Below are positions 42,999 through 50,570 of a stretch of DNA of 64,000 bases, piece by piece (positions within the stretch are counted from its first letter, which is position 1; every line of letters starts with the position of its first letter). Source of the DNA: Planctomycetota bacterium (GTDB lineage Bacteria > Planctomycetota > Planctomycetia > Pirellulales > Pirellulaceae). A model generated the notes under the pieces. That model ran no database searches, had not been told where the DNA came from, and worked only from the letters and a program-made list of their open reading frames with translations. Position numbers and translations under genes: made by a program. The stretch covers positions 1 to 64,000 of the forward strand of contig JAPLNL010000038.1 of assembly GCA_026692905.1 (NCBI GenBank). Direction: 5' to 3'.

Positions 42999-44498
42999 AA
43001 CGGTGCCTGACTCGATCATTCGTTGGCAAGTTTCTTGGACTTGTTTGGGATCCACGTTCTTGTTTTTCTTTTTCGCAGGGCCAACCAGTGAGATTAGCGC
43101 CTTGTGATTGCCTGCGCGAAACTTTCCGATAACGTCTGGATTTTCCGCCAGCAGTTGTTTGCAAAGCGTTTCTAGTTCACTTGAGTCAACTTGGGTGATA
43201 CCGAGCGATTCGATGGCTTTTTCCGCAGAGGTACCAGGGGCGTCGATCATCTTTGCCAACGCTTCCTTGCCACGCGTTGTGTCCAATTTCCCAGTCTCGA
43301 TGGCAACCAGCAATTTCGCGAGCGAAAGCGAGTGTACGGGGTACGCATCGATTTCGATATTTTTATCATTCAGATATCGCAGCACATCCTGCAGCATCCA
43401 GGATGCTGCTCGCTTTGGAGCAGCCCCTTGTTCGACTAACGCGTCAAAAAACTCAACAACGCCGCGACCTTGTTGTACCAACGTTTCAGCTTCGCTGGCT
43501 TTCAGGCCATGCAATTCCACCAATGACTTGCGCACGGTGTCAGGTGTCTTGGCTGCTGCCGATTTGCCGATGAAGATTTCTTTTTCCGTTAGAACGACTG
43601 GTACCAAATCGGGGCACGGGAAGTAGCGATAGTCGGCGGAATCCTCTTTCTCTCTCTGCAACTCGGTTTCTCCCTTTGTGTCGTTCCAGCCCCAAGTTTG
43701 CTTTGGAGCGTCATGGATCGTCAGACCCGTTTCTTGAAACACTTGGAATTGGCGTTTCGATTCGTAGAGAATGGCTCGTTCGACCGCTCGAAAGCTATTA
43801 AGGTTTTTGATTTCAACAATGGGGGTGGCAACCGTCTTTCCGTCCCGCTGCAAATGCAAATTGACGTTGGCGTCAGCCCGTAGCGAGCCTTCCTGCATGT
43901 TGCCATCGGTGATGCCAAGAAACATCATCAGAAGCCGCATTTCGGTTAAGTAGTTTTTGGCTTCTTCGGCGCTAGAGAGTTCCGGTTCGGAAACGATTTC
44001 CAGCAGCGGAGTGCCCGCGCGGTTGAGATCGATTCGAGTGTCTGCACGACCGGCCACCTCGTCATGCATGCTCTTGCCCGCGTCCTCTTCCAGGTGAGCT
44101 CGCACCAAGGTTATTTTTTTGCGAATCGTTTCACCACTTAATTGGTCCTTGGTATCGATTTCCAGAAAACCACCGCCGCAGATCGGCAAGTCGAACTGGC
44201 TCGTTTGATATCCCTTTGGAAGGTCTGGGTAGAAGTAGTTTTTTCGATCCCACTTGGTGAATGGAGCAATAGTCGAGTGGAGTGCAGCTCCAGCACGAAC
44301 TGCTAATTCAATTGCTTTGGCGTTGAGAACCGGCAATGCACCTGGGAGTCCCAAGCATACTGGGCATACTTGGGTATTGGGAGGAGCTCCGAATTGCGTA
44401 CTGCAGCGACAAAATAGTTTCGTATCGGTCTTGAGTTGCACGTGCACCTCGAGCCCAATTACGGTTTTGTAAGTTGTGGGTGCGTTCATGAAGGGCAT
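42996..44498 (-). CDS. gatB: Aspartyl/glutamyl-tRNA amidotransferase subunit B
   Basis: GatB is the kinase-like subunit of GatCAB, which turns misacylated Glu-tRNA(Gln) or Asp-tRNA(Asn) into Gln- or Asn-tRNA. The conserved start VIGLEVHVQLKTDTKLFCRC, the second metal motif CPVCLGLPGALPVLN, and the YFYPDLPKGYQTSQ and DLNRAGTPLLEIVSEP motifs are all present. The C-terminal YqeY-like tail domain follows (about 345-500). Length 500 aa is normal. Starts at 44498 or 44489 are both possible. gatA and gatC are not adjacent. The TAG stop codon lies within family C repeat DNA. Confidence 0.96.
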   Translation of the reverse strand: MPFMNAPTTYKTVIGLEVHVQLKTDTKLFCRCSTQFGAPPNTQVCPVCLGLPGALPVLNAKAIELAVRAGAALHSTIAPFTKWDRKNYFYPDLPKGYQTSQFDLPICGGGFLEIDTKDQLSGETIRKKITLVRAHLEEDAGKSMHDEVAGRADTRIDLNRAGTPLLEIVSEPELSSAEEAKNYLTEMRLLMMFLGITDGNMQEGSLRADANVNLHLQRDGKTVATPIVEIKNLNSFRAVERAILYESKRQFQVFQETGLTIHDAPKQTWGWNDTKGETELQREKEDSADYRYFPCPDLVPVVLTEKEIFIGKSAAAKTPDTVRKSLVELHGLKASEAETLVQQGRGVVEFFDALVEQGAAPKRAASWMLQDVLRYLNDKNIEIDAYPVHSLSLAKLLVAIETGKLDTTRGKEALAKMIDAPGTSAEKAIESLGITQVDSSELETLCKQLLAENPDVIGKFRAGNHKALISLVGPAKKKNKNVDPKQVQETCQRMIESGTV

Positions 44499-44613
44499 TT
44501 TGGTGGAAGCGGATTCGTCAATCAGTTGAATATTCTACCTAACTCAGAGCCTTTGTGGCAGTCAGGTAGCGTCCCATGTACATTAGGCGTGCGAGTGCGT
44601 TGTTCCTGCCGTG

Positions 44614-44642
44614 TTTCCAGTTGCAAACACTGGCCGTATAAT
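44614..44642 (+). promoter_or_regulatory. Candidate sigma-70 promoter for the hybrid kinase
   Basis: A consensus -10 TATAAT (44637-44642) is separated by exactly 17 bases from TTTCCA (44614-44619), a four-of-six match to the -35 box. It lies about 120 bases before the kinase ATG in the divergent gap with gatB. Confidence 0.55.
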
Positions 44643-44764
44643 TGAAAGTTCTCAAAACAGGAGAGTAGTCGGGGGCTTTTTGCCCAACCCGATTACCTCA
44701 CTGTTTTGGCTGTGGTGAATGCCCACCAATTCAATTCATCCCATAACCCCGTCGCCAGACATTC

Positions 44765-47038
44765 ATGAGTCTCAACGAGCTTGAAGATCATTCCGTCACA
44801 AACTCGGCTTCGTCCGAGTCCACGGTAGCAACCGGCGTTAGCGTTCGTAGGATTGACCCTGCAAGTCTTTCACATTCCGAAATGTGCAAATTGATTCATG
44901 AGTTGCAAACGGAACAGATCAAACTTGAATCGCAGGTCGAAGCGCTTTCGAAGACAATTCAAAATCTGACGGCATCGCAGAGTCCCGTTTTCTCAACCGA
45001 AGAAGATGCAGGAACGCATTCTGCGCTCAAGGATAGAGACTCAATTGAAGAGAATGAGCGACGACTTCGGGAGTCCCAATCTATCGCGAGGCTTGGTAGT
45101 TTTCACTGGAATGCGGTCACCAATCAAGTGATTTGGTCGGACCAACTCTTTCGAATCTATGGCAGAGACCCAGAAAGTTTTGAGCCAAGTTTTGAAAACT
45201 ACATCGCATGCGTGCATCCCAACGATCGCCCCCATGTGCTTCAGACACTACAAACCGCGATGGCTACACTTGGAGAATTCGAGCATGAGTATCTGGCGTT
45301 CAGGCCAGACGGAAGGTATTGCTGGATTCATGCACGAGGACGAGCTATTGTGAACGAGGGGGGGCAATTCGTGGGTATGGAGGGTACTTGCCAGGATACA
45401 ACCGACCGGAAGACGGCGGAATCAGGGATGATCGAGGCATTGAATCGCCTGGAAAAAATTGCGAGTCGTGTGCCTGGAATGGTTTATGAGTTTCGGTTGC
45501 GACCCGACGGTACGATGTGCTTTCCATATGCCAGCGAGGGTATGCGTACGATTTTCCAAGTTGGTCCAGAAGAAGTCAACGTAGACGGCGCCAAGGTTTT
45601 TTCGCGGGTTCATCCAGAAGACATCGCGTCCGTCCATTTATCAACGCAGAATTCCGCACAGGACCTTTCACTCTGGATTCATGAATTTCGACTCCAGTTT
45701 AGTGACGGTACAGAACGCTGGATAGCAGGAACCGCTGCGCCGACACGCGAGCCAGATGGTTCGACGTTATGGCATGGTTACGTCGCGGACATTACCGATC
45801 GCAAGCAAGCAGAACAGAACTTGATTGAGGCGCATGCCGCTGCAGAGGAAGCCAATAGAGCCAAAAGCGCTTTTCTTGCTAATATGAGCCATGAAATTCG
45901 CACTCCGCTCACCGCGATGCTCGGCTTTGCTGAGATCTTGGGAGAGGAAGACACTTCTTCGCAAAAGCTGGAGAACCGAAAGAACATCACCGAAACGATC
46001 AAAAAGTCGGGCAATCATCTGCTGACCATCATCAACGATATTCTCGACCTATCCAAGATCGAGGCAAACAAAATGACCGTCGAAAAGGTCGAGACCTCGC
46101 TACTGCGTTTGCTTTGCGAGGTCGAAACGCTCATGTTGCCGAGCGCGACCGGAAAGGGACTGGTTCTCGATGTGTGCCTGAACGCCCCGATACCCGATCG
46201 AATCCAATGCGACCCAACGCGACTAAGGCAGGTTCTGTTAAATCTCGTTGGCAACAGTATAAAATTCACCGAGGCAGGACGCATCCAAATTAAAGCATCG
46301 TCGATTTGTGAAGACAACCGTAACTTCTTCGTTGTCGACATTGAAGATACCGGAATGGGTATGTCGGTTGAGCAAACAGAACGGGTTTTTTTACCCTTCG
46401 GACAAGGAGACAACTCCATGACCCGAATTCATGGAGGCACGGGTCTTGGGCTAAGTCTTAGCCGACGCTTTGCCCGGATGATGGGAGGCGATGTTCAATT
46501 GCTGCATACGGAAGTCGGACGAGGCTCTTGCTTTCGCATGCAAGTACCTCTTGAGCCCGTTGCCGATGCAAAGTGGTTCGTTAGCCTGGAGCAGTACAAG
46601 ATCAGCTTGAAAAACGCTACAGTAGCCGAACCACCAGCAAAAACCAAGATTAAACTTTTGGGACGCATTTTGTTGGCCGAGGACGGAATTGATAATCAGC
46701 GACTCATCGCCTTCCTTTTACGTTCTGCCGGTGCAACGGTTGAAACCGCAGACAACGGTCGCATCGCACTGGAAATGATCGAATACCAAGAAGCTGCCGG
46801 AATGCCTTTCGATTTACTGGTCAGCGACATGCAAATGCCGGAAATGGACGGCTATTCGCTTGCTCGCAGTCTAAGGGAAAGCGGCTCAAAACTTCCCATT
46901 CTCGCGCTGACCGCAAATGCAATGTCGGACGATGAGTGGAAATGCATCGAAGCAGGTTGCGATGACTACACAATAAAACCTATCAGCAAATCCGTCCTAC
47001 TGTCCAAATGCGATGCATGGCTCGGGAAACGCAAGTAG
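44765..47038 (+). CDS. Hybrid PAS sensor histidine kinase with C-terminal receiver
   Basis: A soluble 757-aa kinase. Order: an N-terminal coiled coil (about 35-70); PAS/PAC 1 (about 100-215, ARLGSFHWNAVTNQVIWSD); PAS/PAC 2 (about 230-350, ending VADITDRKQAEQN); HisKA with phospho-His376 (FLANMSHEIRTPL); HATPase (NLVGNSIKFTE, DTGMGMS, GGTGLGLSLS); then a receiver with acceptor Asp688 (LVSDMQMPEMDGYS) and Lys in YTIKPIS. It has no membrane segment, so it senses an internal cue. No HPt or output partner gene is next to it. The frame after its TAG stop continues as a relic of another gene. Confidence 0.93.
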   Translation: MSLNELEDHSVTNSASSESTVATGVSVRRIDPASLSHSEMCKLIHELQTEQIKLESQVEALSKTIQNLTASQSPVFSTEEDAGTHSALKDRDSIEENERRLRESQSIARLGSFHWNAVTNQVIWSDQLFRIYGRDPESFEPSFENYIACVHPNDRPHVLQTLQTAMATLGEFEHEYLAFRPDGRYCWIHARGRAIVNEGGQFVGMEGTCQDTTDRKTAESGMIEALNRLEKIASRVPGMVYEFRLRPDGTMCFPYASEGMRTIFQVGPEEVNVDGAKVFSRVHPEDIASVHLSTQNSAQDLSLWIHEFRLQFSDGTERWIAGTAAPTREPDGSTLWHGYVADITDRKQAEQNLIEAHAAAEEANRAKSAFLANMSHEIRTPLTAMLGFAEILGEEDTSSQKLENRKNITETIKKSGNHLLTIINDILDLSKIEANKMTVEKVETSLLRLLCEVETLMLPSATGKGLVLDVCLNAPIPDRIQCDPTRLRQVLLNLVGNSIKFTEAGRIQIKASSICEDNRNFFVVDIEDTGMGMSVEQTERVFLPFGQGDNSMTRIHGGTGLGLSLSRRFARMMGGDVQLLHTEVGRGSCFRMQVPLEPVADAKWFVSLEQYKISLKNATVAEPPAKTKIKLLGRILLAEDGIDNQRLIAFLLRSAGATVETADNGRIALEMIEYQEAAGMPFDLLVSDMQMPEMDGYSLARSLRESGSKLPILALTANAMSDDEWKCIEAGCDDYTIKPISKSVLLSKCDAWLGKRK

Positions 47039-47209
47039 AATCTTGTTTCATCGTTTAACGATCAAGGACAACCGATACCTGTCGATGCTCGCAAGCTTTT
47101 CGGAGTGAATAAAGGTGATATCGTCGTGGTCAAGGGAAAGAGTTCGTACGAGGAATCGATGAAGATATTGACGATCAAGGCGACAGGGTTGCACGTCGTT
47201 CGTGATTAG
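47039..47209 (+). pseudogene. C-terminal remnant of an unidentified gene
   Basis: After the kinase stop, the same frame encodes SSFNDQGQPIPVDARKLFGV and NKGDIVVVKGKSSYEE, then KILTIKATGLHVVRD and a TAG at 47207. There is no start codon or ribosome site. The sequence is protein-like (a compact beta-rich pattern with GDIVVVKG, as in an OB-type fold), so it looks like the surviving end of a deleted gene. I cannot name the family. Confidence 0.55.
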
Positions 47210-47240
47210 TCGCACCGGCCTGGTCGGAATGCCTCTGCTA

Positions 47241-47398
47241 CTTTGACACAGCCAACAAAAGTAGCAGGCACGCTCCGTCGTGCCGTCCGCTGGAGCGAAT
47301 GAACAACGATTCCATGTGAACGGTACCTGGGGAACGGTTCCATGTAAACAGCACATGGAAGATGCCTACTCCTTTGACTTTTGTAGGCTGTGTCTACT
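47241..47398. repeat. Family E inverted-repeat element
   Basis: GACACAGCCAACAAAAGT (47244-47261) and its near reverse complement ACTTTTGTAGGCTGTGTC (47378-47395) flank about 115 bases. The interior holds TTCCATGTGAACGG and TTCCATGTAAAC, a partial direct repeat. It resembles a decayed non-autonomous element or a paired intergenic repeat. Its right end lies inside the 3' end of rfbB and gives that gene its stop codon. Confidence 0.6.
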
Positions 47399-48425
47399 TT
47401 TGAGCCGACACGAACGGTTGCCACCAGGCTTGGTTCTCTAGATACCACATGACCGTTTTCCGAAATCCGGCCTCATCGTCATTTTTGGGTTTCCAGCCTA
47501 GCTGCTCGGAAACTTTTGTTGCATCGATGGCATATCGCCAATCGTGACCTGGCCGGTCGGGCACGAACATGATCTGCTCACTATAGCACTTCCCGTCGGG
47601 ACGCGGCTTGAGTTCGTCGAGGATGCTGCAAATCAATCGTACCAGATCGATGTTTCTCTTTTCGTTGTTGCCACCAACATTGTACGTTTCCCCTGGAGTA
47701 CCTTTTTCCAAGATGAGTGAAAGCGCCTCGCAATGGTCCTCGACGTAAAGCCAATCGCGGACGTTCTCCCCCTTTCCATAGACTGGAATCTTTTCAGACC
47801 GTAAGCACTTCATAATCACGACCGGTATCAGCTTTTCTGGAAACTGGTATGGACCATAGTTATTCGAGCAATTGCTTACGATGACAGGCAAGCCATAGGT
47901 ATCCTGCCAAGCCCTCGCAAGATGATCTGAGGCCGCTTTGGTCGCAGCGTAGGGCGAGTGTGGCATATATCGCGAGTCTTCGGTAAACAATCCGGTTGCT
48001 CCGAGTGAACCGTACACTTCGTCCGTCGAAACGTGCAAGAAACGAAACGCGGATTGGGATGGATTCGATTTGCTGCGGAAGTACTGCAGCGATACCTGCA
48101 AGAGATTAAACGTACCTAAAACGTTGGTTTCAACAAACTGTCGCGGGCCGTCAATCGAGCGATCGACGTGACTCTCTGCAGCCAAGTGCATTACCCAATC
48201 GGGAGCAAAGCCCGATACAACTTTATGCAAGGCTTCGCTATGTCGAATGTCCACTCGCGAAAATGCGTAGTTTGCAGAACTCTCTACATCCTTTAAAGAA
48301 TTGAGATTCCCAGCATATGTCAGGCAATCAACGTTCAGGACTTCATGGCCTCTGCTAACCATGTGTCGGACTAAATTCGTTCCGATAAATCCTGCGCCAC
48401 CGGTGATGAGAACTCTCTGCTTCAT
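47394..48425 (-). CDS. rfbB: dTDP-glucose 4,6-dehydratase
   Basis: Converts dTDP-glucose to dTDP-4-keto-6-deoxyglucose, the entry to rhamnose and other deoxysugars of surface polysaccharides. NAD-binding GGAGFIGTNL lies at 9-18, the catalytic STDE at 133-136, and Tyr159/Lys163 in SPYAATKAA. VRDWLYVEDHCEA and NVGGNNEKRN are typical of RmlB. The length (343 aa) is normal. No rmlA, rmlC or rmlD is adjacent, so it may serve a dispersed pathway. The final codons and stop lie in family E repeat DNA. Confidence 0.92.
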   Translation of the reverse strand: MKQRVLITGGAGFIGTNLVRHMVSRGHEVLNVDCLTYAGNLNSLKDVESSANYAFSRVDIRHSEALHKVVSGFAPDWVMHLAAESHVDRSIDGPRQFVETNVLGTFNLLQVSLQYFRSKSNPSQSAFRFLHVSTDEVYGSLGATGLFTEDSRYMPHSPYAATKAASDHLARAWQDTYGLPVIVSNCSNNYGPYQFPEKLIPVVIMKCLRSEKIPVYGKGENVRDWLYVEDHCEALSLILEKGTPGETYNVGGNNEKRNIDLVRLICSILDELKPRPDGKCYSEQIMFVPDRPGHDWRYAIDATKVSEQLGWKPKNDDEAGFRKTVMWYLENQAWWQPFVSAQK

Positions 48426-48834
48426 TTCGCAAGCTACTCTTCCGATTTCGATTGAATGGCCAGCACCAACCTTTGGCTAAGTGTCATGCGACGGTATTCT
48501 TCCAGGTCTCTTTGGACAACATAGGGCAAAGCTCTTGAGCTGGGGAAATTGGAAGTTTTTGATTTCAAACACAACAGCTAAAATTGTATCGATTCGGCAA
48601 CCGTAGTGCGAGTCAGATAAGCTGCAAGCGTCGCTGGAGTATTGCCTTTTGTCGATTCTTGATTGCTAACAATGAACTTGGTCTCGCTGACTCCTGGCTT
48701 ACGTAGCGAAACTCGTCAAGAGTTTCGGCGGCGTTGAAGAAGGAGCCGAAACTCTTGACGAGTTTCGCTACATTTTGGTCAGCTACATTTTGGTCCGCTA
48801 CATTTCCTTTTGATTCATCTCGTTTCGCAATATT
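48426..48834. other. Intergenic region between uvrC and rfbB
   Basis: 409 bases. The family B copy (48703-48771) and its tandem tail occupy the part next to uvrC. The remainder, 48426-48700, shows no coding frame of note and no clear promoter hexamers. Confidence 0.4.
48703..48807. repeat. Family B repeat, copy 3, with a 15-base tandem tail
   Basis: GTAGCGAAACTCGTC opens and GACGAGTTTCGCTAC closes a near-perfect double hairpin (48703-48771). A tail of GCTACATTTTGGTCA, GCTACATTTTGGTCC and GCTACATTTCC (48767-48807) repeats the last six bases of the element plus a spacer. It lies downstream of uvrC. Confidence 0.8.
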
Positions 48835-50307
48835 TTACGGACGTTTCTTTTTGCCTTTGACTTCGTCGTTGAAGGTGCTCTTTTGCCTCAGCAAATGATG
48901 GTAGTGCTGCGCAAATCGGTGAGCTTCGTCGCGAACGTATTGCAACAGTCGCAACGCAAACGACTCGCGTCCTAATCGTATCGGTTCACTCACTCCCGGA
49001 CGGTAGATCTCCTCCTCTTTCTTCGCAAGCGAAATGATCACAGGCGGCTCGATGTCTTGATCTCGAAACGCGGCCAAAGCAGCGCTCAATTGCCCTTTGC
49101 CACCATCGATCATGAGCAAATCGGGAAACGCTTCTTGCTCGTCGCTCAGTTTTCGAAAACGACGCGAGATGACTTCATGGATGCTTCGAAAATCGTCGAT
49201 GCCTTTGACTTCCTGAATGCGATAGCGGCGATATCCTGGTTTGAATGGCAAGCCATCCAAGAACTGGACGAGTGACGCGACGGTATTGCTTCCTCCCAAA
49301 TGAGCAATATCGACCCCTTCGATCACTCGCGGCTCTTTGTCCATGCCGAGCACTTTCTTCAACGCTCGCATCCCCTTCTTTGGGTCGATATAAAAGACCT
49401 CAGGTTGAGCGTGGATGTCGATCTCACCTCGATCACCGAGGTTTTCAAGCAGTTGGATTTCGTCTCGTAGTCTCGCAGCTTTTTCGAAATCGAGTTTCGT
49501 CGATGCCTCAAGCATCTCTTCTCGCATCTGCTTGACCAATCGATCGCTGCCTCCTTCGAGGAAGGTTTGAAGTCTGCGAATGTCGCGTCGATAGTCGCTC
49601 TTGTTAATTCGTTTATTGCAAGGAGCCGTACACTGTCTGATCGAAGCCAGCAGGCAAGGCCGAAACCACTCCCAACGTGGATCGTTTTCTTCGATGTCGA
49701 GCGAACACGTTCGGAATTGAAAGATACGCTGCAAGACTTGGAGGGCACCTCGCAACTGTCCGGCGCTGGTGAAAGGTCCGTAGAGCTTCGCCCCCTTGGC
49801 CTTCGGGGTGCGAGTCACTTCAACACGGGGAAAGTCTTCGTGCGTGGTGATCATCAAGTACGGAAAAGTCTTGTCATCTTTCAGGTCCTTGTTGTACCTC
49901 GGCTGAATATCCTTGATCAGGCGACTTTCGGTCAGCAGCGCGTCCACTTCGCTGCTGCACAGCATATAGTCGATATCGGCGATCTCATGGATCCATTCCG
50001 CTGTCCGAAGCTCTTGAGCAGCTGCAGCCAAGAAATAGCTGCCAGCACGCGAGCGAAGGTTTTTGGCTTTGCCAACGTAGATGACCACTCCTGAAGCGTC
50101 CTTCATGAGGTAGACGCCTGGGGAATGAGGAAACTCTCGGACTTTCTCAGCGGACTTGCGAAACCCTAGGTTGCCGCTGAGTAAAGAATCGATCCGCTGC
50201 TGGATTTCAGGAGTCGGATCGGTAAGATGTTCGTCCGGTTCAGCAACCGTGACTTCTAATTCGAGTTCGTCTTCTTCGTCGGTTTCAGTCCGGTCGAACT
50301 CGTTCAT
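48835..50307 (-). CDS. uvrC: UvrC nuclease lacking the C-terminal HhH domain
   Basis: UvrC makes the two incisions in nucleotide excision repair. The GIY-YIG domain (about 60-140) starts FPHSPGVYLMKDASGVVIYV and continues GKAKNLRSRAGSYF. A UVR domain (about 250-290) and the RNase H-like nuclease follow, with GVDIAHLGG, LLMIDGGKGQLS and RDEAHRFAQHYH. The usual tandem helix-hairpin-helix after this point is absent: the protein ends RQKSTFNDEVKGKKKRP at 490 aa, against about 600 in E. coli. The start at 50307 is supported by GGAGGGG seven bases upstream; the frame is open to 50370. The truncation may be normal for this lineage. A family B repeat lies just past the stop. Confidence 0.88.
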   Translation of the reverse strand: MNEFDRTETDEEDELELEVTVAEPDEHLTDPTPEIQQRIDSLLSGNLGFRKSAEKVREFPHSPGVYLMKDASGVVIYVGKAKNLRSRAGSYFLAAAAQELRTAEWIHEIADIDYMLCSSEVDALLTESRLIKDIQPRYNKDLKDDKTFPYLMITTHEDFPRVEVTRTPKAKGAKLYGPFTSAGQLRGALQVLQRIFQFRTCSLDIEENDPRWEWFRPCLLASIRQCTAPCNKRINKSDYRRDIRRLQTFLEGGSDRLVKQMREEMLEASTKLDFEKAARLRDEIQLLENLGDRGEIDIHAQPEVFYIDPKKGMRALKKVLGMDKEPRVIEGVDIAHLGGSNTVASLVQFLDGLPFKPGYRRYRIQEVKGIDDFRSIHEVISRRFRKLSDEQEAFPDLLMIDGGKGQLSAALAAFRDQDIEPPVIISLAKKEEEIYRPGVSEPIRLGRESFALRLLQYVRDEAHRFAQHYHHLLRQKSTFNDEVKGKKKRP

Positions 50308-50470
50308 GATGACCCCTCCATGGCGCAGGATGCTTTCACTTCCAAGGCACACACGGCAGGTGTGCCACACAGTGGTTCACTCTTGCCGAGAGTGACTTCC
50401 CCGATGTTGGCGTATCGGCCTTAGCCGTCCAAAACCGGTACACCAACTGTCCTAAGCCAGTACCCAACTG

Positions 50471-50560
50471 CTAAGGCGAACGGCAGACCGAAAACTACCC
50501 TAGCACGACGCGCAAGCTGGTGAATGTAGTGATTAATTCACTAGCTTGCGCGTCGTGCTG
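50471..50560. repeat. Family C palindromic repeat, copy at the uvrC upstream region
   Basis: The left arm CTAGCACGACGCGCAAGCTG (50500-50519) pairs with the right arm ATTCACTAGCTTGCGCGTCG (50536-50555, then TGCT). The left flank CTAAGGCGAACGGCAGACCG matches the flank of the copy at 32051-32140. It lies between the end of the DUF4340 gene and uvrC. Confidence 0.8.
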
Positions 50561-50570
50561 GGGATAAGAG

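Noticed and set aside
47241-47398. Insertion sequence with a transposase
   Set aside because: The interval between the inverted repeats is only about 115 bases and has no coding frame. At most it is a non-autonomous remnant.
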